Of a DNA stretch of 64,000 bases, positions 37,253-45,897 are shown one piece after another; the stretch's first letter is position 1; each line of letters begins with the position of its first letter. The notes under the pieces were generated by a model, which was not told the origin of the DNA, did no database searches, and saw only the letters and a program-made list of their open reading frames with translations. This stretch comes from JAMLJG01 sp035327585. Its GTDB lineage: Bacteria > Verrucomicrobiota > Kiritimatiellia > CAIVKH01. A program made the translations under genes and the position numbers. Location: the NCBI GenBank assembly GCA_035327585.1, contig DAOLDD010000008.1, positions 1-64,000 on the forward strand. The letters are read 5' to 3'.

Positions 37253-38860
37253 TCACGACAGGACCGCGACCGCCGCCCGTTCGATGTCGAGCCCCTGGCG
37301 GTGGCGGTCGTGGAACCTCGCAAAGCCGGCCACGTCGGCGGGATCGGGAACCAGCGCTTTTTGCATTTGACCGGCGAATACGGGCGCAAGGAATTGCGGG
37401 AGGGTCTCCTCGCGATTGGCGCGGACCGCGTAGGCCGCGAGCAGCGCGATGCCCCACGCGCCGCCCTCGCCCGCCGTGGCGAGCACCGAGACCGGGACGT
37501 TCAGCGCCGCCGCCATGATGCGCTGGCCAACCCCGGGTGTTTTGAAGAATCCGCCGTGCCCGCGTATCTCGTCGATCTCTACCCGTTCCTCCTGCACCAG
37601 CACATTCACGCCCGCCCGCAGCGCGCAAAGCGCGGAGGACAAATGCGCGCGCATAAAATTGGCGAGGGTGAAGCGGCTGTCCGGCGAACGCGCGAACAGG
37701 GGACGCCCCTCGGTGAAGCCGGTGATGTGCTCGCCGGAAATGTAGCCGTAGGAGACGAGCCCGCCGCAGTCGGGATCGCCCTCGAGCGCCAGTTGCTTGA
37801 AGCGGTTGAACAGGTCGTCGGCGGAAATCGTCACGCCCAGCAGCTTCGCCGCCTCCCCAAAGAGTCCCATCCACGCGTTGAAATCCGACGTGCAGTTGTT
37901 CGCGTGCGCCATGCCCACGAGCTTGCCGTCCGGCGTCGTCACGAGATCAATTTCGTGATGCGCGCGCGACAGATCCTTTTCGAGCACCACCATCGCGAAC
38001 ACCGACGTGCCGGCCGACACGTTTCCCGTGCGGACCTCGACGCTGTTCGTCGCGACCATGCCCGTTCCCGCGTCGCCTTCGGGCGGACAGAGCGGAATCC
38101 CTGCTTCGAGTTCACCCGCCGGATCGAGCAGCCGCGCGCCTTCGACCGTCAGTTCGCCGGCCGGTTCGCCGGCGCGCAGGACCTCCGGCAGCAGGTCGCG
38201 CAGGTTCCAGCCGAATCCCCGGTCCCGAACGAGCGCGTCGAAGGCCTCCGTGAATCGCGCGTTGAAATCCTGCGCCGCAATGTCGATGGGGAACATCCCG
38301 GACGCCTCGCCGATGCCCATCACCCGCCGCCCCGTCAGCTTCCAGTGGACATATCCGGCCAGCGTGGTCATGTGCGCGATGCGCCCGACGTGCGACTCGC
38401 CATTCAGGATGGCCTGGTAGAGGTGCGCGATGCTCCAGCGCTGGGGGATCGGATAGTTGAACAACCCGGTCAATTCCCCGGCGGCGGCCCCGGTGATATT
38501 GTTCCGCCAGGTGCGGAACGGCGTCAGCAGCCGGTCCTCCGCATCAAGCGCGAGGTAGCCGTGCATCATGCCGCTGATGCCCAGCGCCTTCGCGCGGCGC
38601 AGGCGCACGCCGTGCTGCGCGTGGAGATTTTTCTGGAGGTCGGCGAAGCACGCCTGGAGACCCGCCCACACCTCATCGAGCGAATAGGTCCACACCCCGT
38701 CGGCGAGCGTGTTCTCCCAACCGAAGCCGCCGGCGGCGATCGGCGCGTGGTCCGGCCCGTTCAGGACCGCCTTGATGCGGGTCGACCCCATTTCGATGCC
38801 GATATAGGTCCGGCCCTGAACAATGTATTCCACGATTTTCGCCGCGCCCTGGTTGCTCAT
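37253..38860 (-). CDS. araB: FGGY-family sugar kinase, probable L-ribulokinase
   Basis: The 535-aa FGGY kinase has IGIEMGSTRIKAVL (ATP phosphate-1 loop), GISGMMHGYLALD, NISAGTSVFAMVV-like NVSAGTSVFAMVVLE, and GGFFKTPGVGQRIMAAAL near the end. It is followed by araD and araA, and this type of FGGY kinase is found in arabinose operons of Bacteroidetes, so L-ribulose is the best-supported substrate; xylulose or rhamnulose cannot be excluded. ATG 38860 has GAGGGA upstream. It is the first gene of the operon and faces the LacI-family regulator. Confidence 0.82.
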   Translation of the reverse strand: MSNQGAAKIVEYIVQGRTYIGIEMGSTRIKAVLNGPDHAPIAAGGFGWENTLADGVWTYSLDEVWAGLQACFADLQKNLHAQHGVRLRRAKALGISGMMHGYLALDAEDRLLTPFRTWRNNITGAAAGELTGLFNYPIPQRWSIAHLYQAILNGESHVGRIAHMTTLAGYVHWKLTGRRVMGIGEASGMFPIDIAAQDFNARFTEAFDALVRDRGFGWNLRDLLPEVLRAGEPAGELTVEGARLLDPAGELEAGIPLCPPEGDAGTGMVATNSVEVRTGNVSAGTSVFAMVVLEKDLSRAHHEIDLVTTPDGKLVGMAHANNCTSDFNAWMGLFGEAAKLLGVTISADDLFNRFKQLALEGDPDCGGLVSYGYISGEHITGFTEGRPLFARSPDSRFTLANFMRAHLSSALCALRAGVNVLVQEERVEIDEIRGHGGFFKTPGVGQRIMAAALNVPVSVLATAGEGGAWGIALLAAYAVRANREETLPQFLAPVFAGQMQKALVPDPADVAGFARFHDRHRQGLDIERAAVAVLS

Positions 38861-38923
38861 GGAGTCCCTCACGTATGCCGCGAATAAAGACACATTCACG
38901 CCGCCGCGAACAGACGGACATGG

Positions 38924-38936
38924 CTTTACAGTAAAG
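38924..38936. promoter_or_regulatory. Candidate operator for the LacI-family regulator
   Basis: CTTTACAGTAAAG is a perfect 13-bp palindrome (6-bp arms around a single base) between the kinase start (38860) and the regulator promoter (TTGGCA at 38943). Its place in the divergent region is where a LacI-family repressor would control both directions. Its odd centre differs from the CG centre of typical LacI operators. Confidence 0.5.
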
Positions 38937-38942
38937 TGGTGC

Positions 38943-38970
38943 TTGGCAATGCGCGCGGGCGGGATAGGAT
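38943..38970 (+). promoter_or_regulatory. Promoter of the LacI-family regulator
   Basis: TTGGCA (38943-38948, 5/6), a 16-nt spacer and TAGGAT (38965-38970, 4/6) end 7 nt before ATG 38978, predicting a leaderless transcript. Confidence 0.55.
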
Positions 38971-38977
38971 GGGCGGC

Positions 38978-40063
38978 ATGAAAATCACCATGGAGGCCGT
39001 CGCGCGGAAGGCGGGGGTTTCCCGCAACGCGGTGTCGCTGGCGCTGCGGAATCATCCCTCGATTCCCGCCGCGACGCGCGCGCGCATCCAGGCCGCGGCG
39101 GGCCAGCTCGGCTACCAGCGCAACCCGGCGTTCGGCGAGCTGATGTCCCAGATGCGCTTGAAGGGCCATGGCGCGCGCCAGGCCACCCTCGCGTTGTTCA
39201 ACGCGAACCGCGACGCCGCGGCCTTCCGCACGCATCCAACGATCCCCGAGTATGTGAAGGGCTGCGAGCGGCGCGCCGGCCTGCTCGGCTATTCGCTCGA
39301 CACGTTTTGGCTGCACGAGCCCGGCATCGACGGCGGGCGCTGGATTCAGATTCTCGAGGCGCGCGGCATCCGCGGCGTGGTGCTGGTCGGGCTGATGGAC
39401 GAAAACCAGGTGCCGCCCCATTTCCAGCCCGTCGTCGGGCGGTTCCCCGCCGTCGTCACCGGTGTCCGCACACACGACCCCGCAATCTCCTTCGCCTGCG
39501 TCGATCACCACGGCCTCGCGCTGCTGGCGGTTGAGCAGGCGTTGGCGCTGGGCTACCGGCGGCCGGCGCTGGTCCTCGACCCGGTGATTGACCGCCTGGT
39601 CGAGGGGCGCTTCACCGCGGGATTCCTGATCGGGCAGCGCCACCTCGCGCGCGGGGACCGCCTGCCGCCCTTCACGCAATTCGGCGATCCGAAGCGCGCG
39701 CCCGCGCGGTTGCGCGCCTGGATGCGCCGGCACCGGCCCGACGCGGTCTTCACGCTGTACAACGCCGTGCGGCGCTGGCTGGAAGCCGGGGGCTGGCGGA
39801 TTCCGGAAAAGCTGGGGCTGATCCAGTTGGAATGGCGCGCCGCGCAGCCCGAATGGGCCGGCATGCACCAGCACAACGACCTCGTCGGCGCCGCCGCGAT
39901 CGACATGCTCGTCGGCATGATTCATCGCGGCGAATCAGGCCCGCCCGCCCACCCGCGCGCCACCCTCATTGAACCCAGCTGGCAATCCGGCCGCACGGTG
40001 AAGCCCCAAACCCAAATCGGTTGCCGCCGAGGCGCGGAGTTCTCAAGCGACCCCGGGTTTTGA
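38978..40063 (+). CDS. LacI-family transcriptional regulator
   Basis: The 361-aa protein begins with a LacI helix-turn-helix (MEAVARKAGVSRNAVSLALRN, then IQAAAGQLGYQRNPAFGELM). A periplasmic-binding-like effector domain follows: RGIRGVVLVGL, ACVDHHGLALLAVEQALALGYRRPALV and LGLIQLEWR. It is divergent from the ara/rha operon and probably responds to a sugar or sugar phosphate of that pathway. The C-terminus (about residues 340-361) runs on unusually and may be non-native sequence next to the repeat that follows. Confidence 0.9.
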   Translation: MKITMEAVARKAGVSRNAVSLALRNHPSIPAATRARIQAAAGQLGYQRNPAFGELMSQMRLKGHGARQATLALFNANRDAAAFRTHPTIPEYVKGCERRAGLLGYSLDTFWLHEPGIDGGRWIQILEARGIRGVVLVGLMDENQVPPHFQPVVGRFPAVVTGVRTHDPAISFACVDHHGLALLAVEQALALGYRRPALVLDPVIDRLVEGRFTAGFLIGQRHLARGDRLPPFTQFGDPKRAPARLRAWMRRHRPDAVFTLYNAVRRWLEAGGWRIPEKLGLIQLEWRAAQPEWAGMHQHNDLVGAAAIDMLVGMIHRGESGPPAHPRATLIEPSWQSGRTVKPQTQIGCRRGAEFSSDPGF

Positions 40064-40386
40064 GGACATTCCCTGGTTTTGGGCTTGCCCCCTGCGGGCT
40101 CGCCCCGCAGGAGCAAAAGTTCCCCGGCTACCGGACACGAGATCAACCTTGCGCGATCCGGCGCATCCGCATCGCGGATGCGAAAACGCACGCGTTTTCG
40201 CCCGCGCGAGCGCGCGGGCGCCGGGTCGCGACCGACGGCGGGTTTCTGCCCGGTAGCCGGACAACACTCCTTCACCACCGGCGCAAGGCCGGTGGGGTCG
40301 TTCCACTTGTCGAATTCCTTCACGATCTGCGAACGACTTATGCATTCTTCAAACCGGAAACCGGGGAATGTCGTGACCCCGGGTTT
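40064..40386. repeat. Intergenic region with GC-rich stem repeats
   Basis: No gene is supported. It contains GGGCTTGCCCCCTGCGGGCT, then CGCCCCGCAGGAGCAAAAG with TTCCCCGGCTACC, related to the AGTTCC...CGCTACC units near 27.5 and 29.4 kb. A long imperfect inverted arrangement follows (40134-40265: GCATCCGCATCGCGGATGC; ACGCGTTTTCGCCCGCGCGA). Small frames here overlap one another in all phases. Confidence 0.5.
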
Positions 40387-40647
40387 TTAGTCCAACGTGA
40401 TGCGGAGGAACTCCGTCGCGTTGGTCATCGGGTAGGTTGAAACCTGGACGCCGGAAGTCGCGGAGAACGTTTCACGGGTCACCCAGGCCGATGGATTTAG
40501 ATTGGTGGTCGATTCCACGCGATAAGCATCGTTGGTGCGCAGGGATTGCCAGACGACCGACACCCCGCCGGACGACACCGACATCGGCCCGGCCGCCTCC
40601 GGCAGGCCAACGGGAATCCAAATTTTGCGGCCGCACCGCTTTAGCAA
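40387..40647 (-). pseudogene. Remnant of a secreted protein's C-terminal domain
   Basis: The 86-codon frame lacks any signal peptide and encodes SGGVSVVWQSLRTNDAYRVEST, then NLNPSAWVTRETFSA and ATEFLRITLD. This resembles the C-terminal beta-sandwich typical of PVC secreted proteins (VEST/NL...W...F.RI) and the C-terminal ~75 residues of the secreted protein at 62511-63296. With no N-terminal portion it is probably a decayed gene end next to repeats. Confidence 0.45.
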
Positions 40648-40694
40648 ATGACTTGTCGCGCGCGGCTCCCTATGCTGCCGGGCAGGAGCCCCGG

Positions 40695-41381
40695 TTGCGT
40701 GTCGCCCCCACCATGTTAGGCCTGTTCGCCAGCCTGTTGGCTGGGTGCAGCAGCATTCCGTCCGCGCTTAATCCATTTCCCGAAACGCCAATCCCCTCCT
40801 CCGCGTCGCTGACGCCGCCGCCCAATCCCAGCACGCCGCGCAGGATCAACGTGCTGGACTCGCCGCGCCTCCTCCATATCGACGAGGTGTATCCCCCCTT
40901 CCTTACCCGCCAGAAACTACGCTGGGACGGCGACGGACTGGACTGGCGGCTGCGCTTCCCAAGCCGACGCTACGCCTATGCGGGATTCACGCTCCGGCGC
41001 CCCATCGATGTGGCCAGCCACCGCGCGGATATGCGGATCGTGTTCAAAATTCGACCGGCCCGCATCGCCTCCTTTCTCTCCATCGGCCTGATGGACCAAC
41101 CGGATGGCGCGCCGTCGGCGCTTTCGGATGTCTGGCTCCTGCATCACGCCCCGCCGGCCGGCGACGGCTGGACCACCGTCAGCATCCCGCTCTCGCTCTT
41201 CCCGGCAGGCGCCATCACCCGGGAACACGCCGGGGACGGCGCCCCCGCGGCTCCGCAGGAACAGGGGCTTCACCGCGAGCTCGACTGGTCCCGCATCCAG
41301 GCCCTGCGCATCATCAGCCCCGGCGGACGCATCCCGGCGGACGAAATCACGATCCGCGAGATTCGCTTCCAGCGCCTCTGA
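40695..41381 (+). CDS. Putative lipoprotein of unknown function
   Basis: The 228-aa protein has a lipoprotein signal (RVAPTMLGLFASLLAGC) with lipobox LAGC. A Pro/Ser-rich linker (about residues 25-50) follows, then a single domain ending in DEITIREIRFQRL that resembles carbohydrate-binding-like beta sandwiches (SIGLMDQPDG, VSIPLSLFP). The TTG at 40695 is preferred because AGGAG lies 6 nt upstream and it supplies the Arg of the n-region; ATG 40713 is the alternative. Function is unknown. Confidence 0.65.
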   Translation: MRVAPTMLGLFASLLAGCSSIPSALNPFPETPIPSSASLTPPPNPSTPRRINVLDSPRLLHIDEVYPPFLTRQKLRWDGDGLDWRLRFPSRRYAYAGFTLRRPIDVASHRADMRIVFKIRPARIASFLSIGLMDQPDGAPSALSDVWLLHHAPPAGDGWTTVSIPLSLFPAGAITREHAGDGAPAAPQEQGLHRELDWSRIQALRIISPGGRIPADEITIREIRFQRL

Positions 41382-41393
41382 TTCGCTTTCCTC

Positions 41394-41421
41394 TTGCCCG
41401 CGCGCGCGCCTCACGTATCGT
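41394..41421 (+). promoter_or_regulatory. Candidate promoter of ettA
   Basis: TTGCCC (41394-41399), a 16-nt spacer and TATCGT (41416-41421) lie 24 nt before ATG 41446, leaving room for the clear GGAGG Shine-Dalgarno at 41434-41438. This shows that ordinary leadered genes coexist here with the start-codon-proximal type. Confidence 0.4.
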
Positions 41422-41445
41422 TGCGCGCCCGACGGAGGAACTTCC

Positions 41446-43122
41446 ATGGCCGGCGAATACGTCTTCAATCTCCAACGCGTCACCAAGCAGTACAGCAAGA
41501 CCACCATCCTCGAGGATGTGACGCTGGCCTTCTTCTTCGGCGCGAAAATTGGCGTCATCGGCGGCAATGGCGCGGGCAAATCAACCCTCCTCCGCATCAT
41601 GGCCGGCATCGACCGCGACTTCATGGGCGACATGCAGGTCGCCAAGGGCGCCAAGGTCGGCTACCTCGCGCAGGAACCGCAACTCGATCCGGCCAAGGAT
41701 GTGATGGGCAACGTGCAGGACGGCGTCGCGGAGGCGCGGCGCGTCCTGGAGCGATACGACGAAATTTGCGGGCTGCTCGGCGGCGACCTCACGGACACGG
41801 AAAAGGAGAAGCTCGGCGATGAGATGGACCGCCTGCAAACCATCATCGACACGCACGACCTCTGGGAACTCGACCACCAGGTGGAACTGGCGATGGAGGC
41901 GTTGCGCCTGCCGCCGCCGGATGCCGATGTGACGAAAATCTCGGGCGGTGAACGCCGCCGCGTCGCGCTCTGCCGGCTGCTGCTCTCAAATCCGGATGTC
42001 CTGCTCCTGGACGAGCCGACGAACCATCTGGACGCGGATTCCGTCGCCTGGCTGGAGGAATTTCTCAAAAAATTCACCGGCACGATCGTCGTCGTCACGC
42101 ACGACCGCTACTTCCTGTCCAACGTCACCGAGTGGATTCTCGAACTCGATGGCGGGCATGCCTATCCCTACAAGGGCAATTACGAAGCCTGGCTGGAACA
42201 GAAACAAGCGCTGCAGGATCGCGATGCCAGGGTCGCGCAATCGCGGCGCAAGCTCCTGGAACAGGAACTCGCCTGGGTGCGCATGAATCCCGGCGCGCGG
42301 CGCGCGCGCAACAAGGCGCGTCTCCAGCGCTACGAGGAACTCGCCAGCCAGCAGGTGGACACGCGTGAAGACAGCCTGCAAATCCAGATTCCCTCCGGGG
42401 AGCGCCTCGGCGACCTCGTCGTGCGGGCGATTGGCCTGTCAAAGGCCTACGGGGATCGACTGTTGATGGAGAATGTGAATTTTGACCTGCCGCGTGGCGG
42501 CATCGTCGGCGTGATCGGCGGCAATGGCGCGGGCAAGACGACGCTCTTCCGCATGATCGTCGGCGACGAACAACCGAGCGAAGGCACGCTGACCGTCGGC
42601 CCCAGCGTGCGCGTCGCCCATGTCAACCAGTCGCGCGACACGCTGAATCCGAACAACACGGTGTACGAGGAGATCTCCGGCGGCATGGAATTCCTCGACC
42701 TCGGGGGGCGCTCCATGAACAGCCGCGCCTATTGCGGGCGCTTTAACTTCCGGGGCGGCGACCAGCAAAAGAAGGTCGGCCAGATTTCGGGCGGCGAGCG
42801 CAACCGCGTGCATCTCGCCAAACTGCTGCGCGGCGGCGGCAACTTGCTGCTGCTCGACGAGCCAACCAACGACCTCGACGTCGACACGCTCCGCTCGCTG
42901 GAGGAAGGTCTCTTGAGTTTCGGCGGCTGTGCGGTCGTCATCAGCCATGACCGTTGGTTCCTAGACCGGGTCGCCACGCACATTCTCGCCTTTGAGGGCG
43001 ACAGTTCGGTGACATGGTTCGAGGGCAACTACGAGGCCTACCACGAACAACGCCGCCGATTGCTCGGCGACGCGGCGGACCGGCCCACGCGCGTCCACTT
43101 CCGGCCCATCCGTCACGGGTGA
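41446..43122 (+). CDS. ettA: Energy-dependent translational throttle protein EttA (ABC-F)
   Basis: This ABC-F ATPase binds the ribosomal E site and gates elongation according to ATP:ADP. The 558-aa protein (EttA-sized) has two ABC domains: GGNGAGKSTLL (about residue 40) with SGGERRRVALC and LLLDEPTNHLDADS, and GGNGAGKTTLF (about 355) with SGGERNRVHLAKLL and LLLDEPTNDLDVDT. Between them lies the charged P-site tRNA-interaction linker (EQKQALQDRDARVAQSRRKL). The long arm insertion in domain 1 (LTDTEKEKLGDEMDRLQ) fits EttA. GGAGG precedes ATG 41446. Confidence 0.95.
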   Translation: MAGEYVFNLQRVTKQYSKTTILEDVTLAFFFGAKIGVIGGNGAGKSTLLRIMAGIDRDFMGDMQVAKGAKVGYLAQEPQLDPAKDVMGNVQDGVAEARRVLERYDEICGLLGGDLTDTEKEKLGDEMDRLQTIIDTHDLWELDHQVELAMEALRLPPPDADVTKISGGERRRVALCRLLLSNPDVLLLDEPTNHLDADSVAWLEEFLKKFTGTIVVVTHDRYFLSNVTEWILELDGGHAYPYKGNYEAWLEQKQALQDRDARVAQSRRKLLEQELAWVRMNPGARRARNKARLQRYEELASQQVDTREDSLQIQIPSGERLGDLVVRAIGLSKAYGDRLLMENVNFDLPRGGIVGVIGGNGAGKTTLFRMIVGDEQPSEGTLTVGPSVRVAHVNQSRDTLNPNNTVYEEISGGMEFLDLGGRSMNSRAYCGRFNFRGGDQQKKVGQISGGERNRVHLAKLLRGGGNLLLLDEPTNDLDVDTLRSLEEGLLSFGGCAVVISHDRWFLDRVATHILAFEGDSSVTWFEGNYEAYHEQRRRLLGDAADRPTRVHFRPIRHG

Positions 43123-43184
43123 TGCGCGGGCCTGTACGACAGCCGATCGGCTGCTCCGCATGAACGAGGTGGAGCGGTTCGCTC
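43123..43184. terminator. Convergent terminator region with stem-loop repeats
   Basis: Between ettA and the reverse-strand xylH lie CAGCCGATCGGCTG (43140-43153, palindrome) and GGAGCG-GTT-CGCTCC (43171-43185). These stems are GC-rich without a T run. The second one closes on the xylH stop codon. They probably separate the two convergent units. Confidence 0.5.
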
Positions 43185-44351
43185 CTACGCGCTGCGCGGC
43201 GCGAAGACGACGTCCATCCACACGGCGAGGACGAGGACGATGCCGCGTGCGATGAGCTTCATCTCGGGCGACACGGCGAGCAGCGTCATGCCGTTCAACA
43301 GCACCGCCATGATCAGCGCGCCGAACAGGACGCCGAGCACGCTGCCGCGTCCGCCCTTCAGACTGGTGCCGCCAATGACGCACGCCGCGATGGCGTCGAG
43401 TTCCATCAGGTTGCCGACGGTGGTCGTGGAGTAGCCGCCGTACGCGGTCTGCATGAAGCCGGTGAGCGCCACGATGCCGCCGAGCACGGCGAAGGCGAGG
43501 ATCGCGCGCCCATTCACGTTGATGCCGGACAGCCGCGCCGCCTCCTCGTTGCCGCCGATGGCATAGAGGTGCCGCCCAAACGGGGTATGGCGCGTGAGGA
43601 CCTGCACCAGCAGCGCCGTGAGACCCAGCACAAGCAGCGGGAACGGAAGTCCCTTGTGCTGGTTCATGACCAGCACGCACAACACCAGCACCTGGACGCT
43701 GACAAAGACCTGTAGAAAATCCTGCGTGGCGGACGGCACGGGCAACCCGTGCTGGCGCCGCTGCGCGCGCTGGCGCCAGCGGCTCCAGGCGAGGGCCAGC
43801 GCCACGATGCCGCAGGCGGCGAAGCCCGCGGACGGCGGGAGATAATAGGTGGTCAGCAGCGAAAACGCGTTTTCCTGACCGCCCGGCACAACCGGCACCG
43901 TCGCGTTGCGGATCACGGCCCAGTGCAGGCCCTTGAACACGAGCAGGCCGCCGAGCGTGATGATAAACGCGGGAATGCGGAAGCGCATGATGAGCGCGCC
44001 CATGCCCGTCCACACCAGCACGGCGACCGCCAGGGTGACCGCCAGCGCCGCGGGCGCGGACCAGCCCGCCCCGGCGCCCGGGATCAAATTGGCCGGCTGC
44101 ATGATGAGGACCGCGGCCACCCCGCCCAACAGGCCCACGCCGCTGCCCACCGACAGATCGATCAGGCCGGGCAGCAGCACCAGCAGCATGCCCAGCGCGA
44201 GGACCGCGGTGATGGACAACTCAATCGAGAGGTTGGACAGATTGCGCGCGCCCAGGAACTGGCCGCCCTGGGGATGCAACGCGAAAAACGCGCTGATCAG
44301 GATCAACGCGACGCCCATCGCAAAAAAACGCCGCACCGTGGATTGTTGCAT
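43185..44351 (-). CDS. xylH: Sugar ABC transporter permease (XylH-type)
   Basis: The 388-aa permease has about ten membrane helices and the BPD_transp_2 family motifs: LGMLLVLLPGLIDLSVGSGVGLLGG, RFRIPAFIITLGGLLVFKG, RHLYAIGGNEEAARLSGINV and CVIGGTSLKGGRGS. The ~390-aa length with an extra central loop (WSRWRQRAQRRQHGLP) suits XylH rather than RbsC. It is 2 nt downstream of xylG. In a complex it would import xylose or a related monosaccharide. Confidence 0.85.
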   Translation of the reverse strand: MQQSTVRRFFAMGVALILISAFFALHPQGGQFLGARNLSNLSIELSITAVLALGMLLVLLPGLIDLSVGSGVGLLGGVAAVLIMQPANLIPGAGAGWSAPAALAVTLAVAVLVWTGMGALIMRFRIPAFIITLGGLLVFKGLHWAVIRNATVPVVPGGQENAFSLLTTYYLPPSAGFAACGIVALALAWSRWRQRAQRRQHGLPVPSATQDFLQVFVSVQVLVLCVLVMNQHKGLPFPLLVLGLTALLVQVLTRHTPFGRHLYAIGGNEEAARLSGINVNGRAILAFAVLGGIVALTGFMQTAYGGYSTTTVGNLMELDAIAACVIGGTSLKGGRGSVLGVLFGALIMAVLLNGMTLLAVSPEMKLIARGIVLVLAVWMDVVFAPRSA

Positions 44352-44353
44352 GG

Positions 44354-45895
44354 TTACTCCGCTGCCTGGGGTTCGTGCGCGGCCATCGCCGCGGCCATCA
44401 GTTGTTCCGCCGAGGCGGCGCCGCGCGCGAACACGCCGCCCACCCGCCCTTCGCTCATCATCAAAATCCGGTCGCTCATGCCCATGAGTTCGGGCAGCTC
44501 GCTCGACACCATGATCACCGCGTGCCCGTCGTCGGTCAGGCGGTTGATCAGTTCATACACGTCGATCTTGGCGCCGACATCAATGCCGCGCGTCGGCTCG
44601 TCCAGCAGGAATACCGCGGGCTCGCTCATCATCGCCTTGGCGAGCACCACCTTCTGCTGGTTGCCGCCGGACAGGCTGTTCACCGCCACCTCGGGATGCG
44701 CCGCCTTCACGGCCAGCGCCTTCATCAACTGCTGGTTGCGCACCCATTCGGGCGGCGCCTGCAACAGGCCAAAGCGGGTGAACTGGCCCAGCGATGAGAG
44801 CGACTGGTTGAAGCCGATCGATTGTTCCAGCACCAGGCCCCGCGCCTTGCGATCCTCGGTGACCAGGACCACGCCGTCCCGGATGGCCTGCGCCGGGCTC
44901 TCCGCGCGCCAGGGCTTCCCCTTGAGCTGCACCCGTCCGCCGATGCGCCGGCCATACGCTCCAAACAGGTGCGTCAGCAACTCCGTGCGGCCGGATCCCA
45001 TCAGCCCCCCGATGCCCAGCACCTCGCCGGCGCGAACCGAAAAGGAAATGTCGTGAAGCACCGCCGGCCCCTGCGCGCGCGACGCCACGGACAGCCCGTC
45101 CACCGCCAGCAACGGAACACCGGGAGGCGCGGCCCGGCGCGGGAAAAAATCGTGGATGTCGCGGCCAACCATATCGCGGATGACCTCCTCGCGCCGGATG
45201 CCCTTCGCCGGCCGGGTCGACACACTGCGGCCGTCGCGCAGCACCGTGATGCGGTCGGCGATGCGAAACACTTCCGGGAGCCGGTGCGAGATGTAGAAAC
45301 AGCCGATGCCGCGGGCCCTCAGGCCCTCAATGATGTGGAGCAGGATATCGGCTTCGGTTTCAGTGAGCGCCGCCGTGGGTTCATCCAACAACAGAATCTT
45401 CGAGTTCCGCGCCAGCGCCTTGACGATTTCCACCAATTGCTGCTGGCCGACCCCCAGTTCGCCCACGACCGCCTGTGGATCCACCTGAAGCGCGTGGCGC
45501 GCCAGCAGGTCGCGCGCGCCGACGAGCATCGCGTTCCAATCCAGTCGCCCGCCCCGCCGGGGCTCGTGGCCCAGAAAGATATTCTCGGCCACGGTCATGC
45601 CGGGAACCAGCGCCAGCTCCTGGTAGATCACCGCAATGCCCGCCTGCTCCGCATCGTGGATGCCCTGGAAGCGCGCCGGGGAGCCGCCGACCTCCAGTTC
45701 GCCCTCGTACGACCCGTGCGGCCAGAGCCCCGATATAATTTTGATCAGCGTCGACTTGCCCGCGCCGTTCTCGCCGCACATCGCATGCACCTCGCCGGAC
45801 CGCAGGTCGATCGACACATCCTGCAACGCGACGGTGCCGGGAAAGCGCTTGGTAACCCCGCTCATCCTCAGCAGGGGCTGGAGTTCCCCGCCCAT
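44354..45895 (-). CDS. xylG: Sugar ABC transporter ATP-binding protein (XylG-type)
   Basis: The 513-aa protein has two fused ABC domains, as in XylG/MglA/RbsA: first GENGAGKSTLIKIISG, QQQLVEIVKALARNSKILLLDEPTAAL; second with the degenerate Walker A GLMGSGRTEL and SGGNQQKVVLAKAMMS, DEPTRGIDVGAK. The order xylF-xylG-xylH and the 2-nt gaps support one complex. ATG 45895 is chosen as start; the longer frame is antisense. Confidence 0.9.
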   Translation of the reverse strand: MGGELQPLLRMSGVTKRFPGTVALQDVSIDLRSGEVHAMCGENGAGKSTLIKIISGLWPHGSYEGELEVGGSPARFQGIHDAEQAGIAVIYQELALVPGMTVAENIFLGHEPRRGGRLDWNAMLVGARDLLARHALQVDPQAVVGELGVGQQQLVEIVKALARNSKILLLDEPTAALTETEADILLHIIEGLRARGIGCFYISHRLPEVFRIADRITVLRDGRSVSTRPAKGIRREEVIRDMVGRDIHDFFPRRAAPPGVPLLAVDGLSVASRAQGPAVLHDISFSVRAGEVLGIGGLMGSGRTELLTHLFGAYGRRIGGRVQLKGKPWRAESPAQAIRDGVVLVTEDRKARGLVLEQSIGFNQSLSSLGQFTRFGLLQAPPEWVRNQQLMKALAVKAAHPEVAVNSLSGGNQQKVVLAKAMMSEPAVFLLDEPTRGIDVGAKIDVYELINRLTDDGHAVIMVSSELPELMGMSDRILMMSEGRVGGVFARGAASAEQLMAAAMAAHEPQAAE

Positions 45896-45897
45896 CG

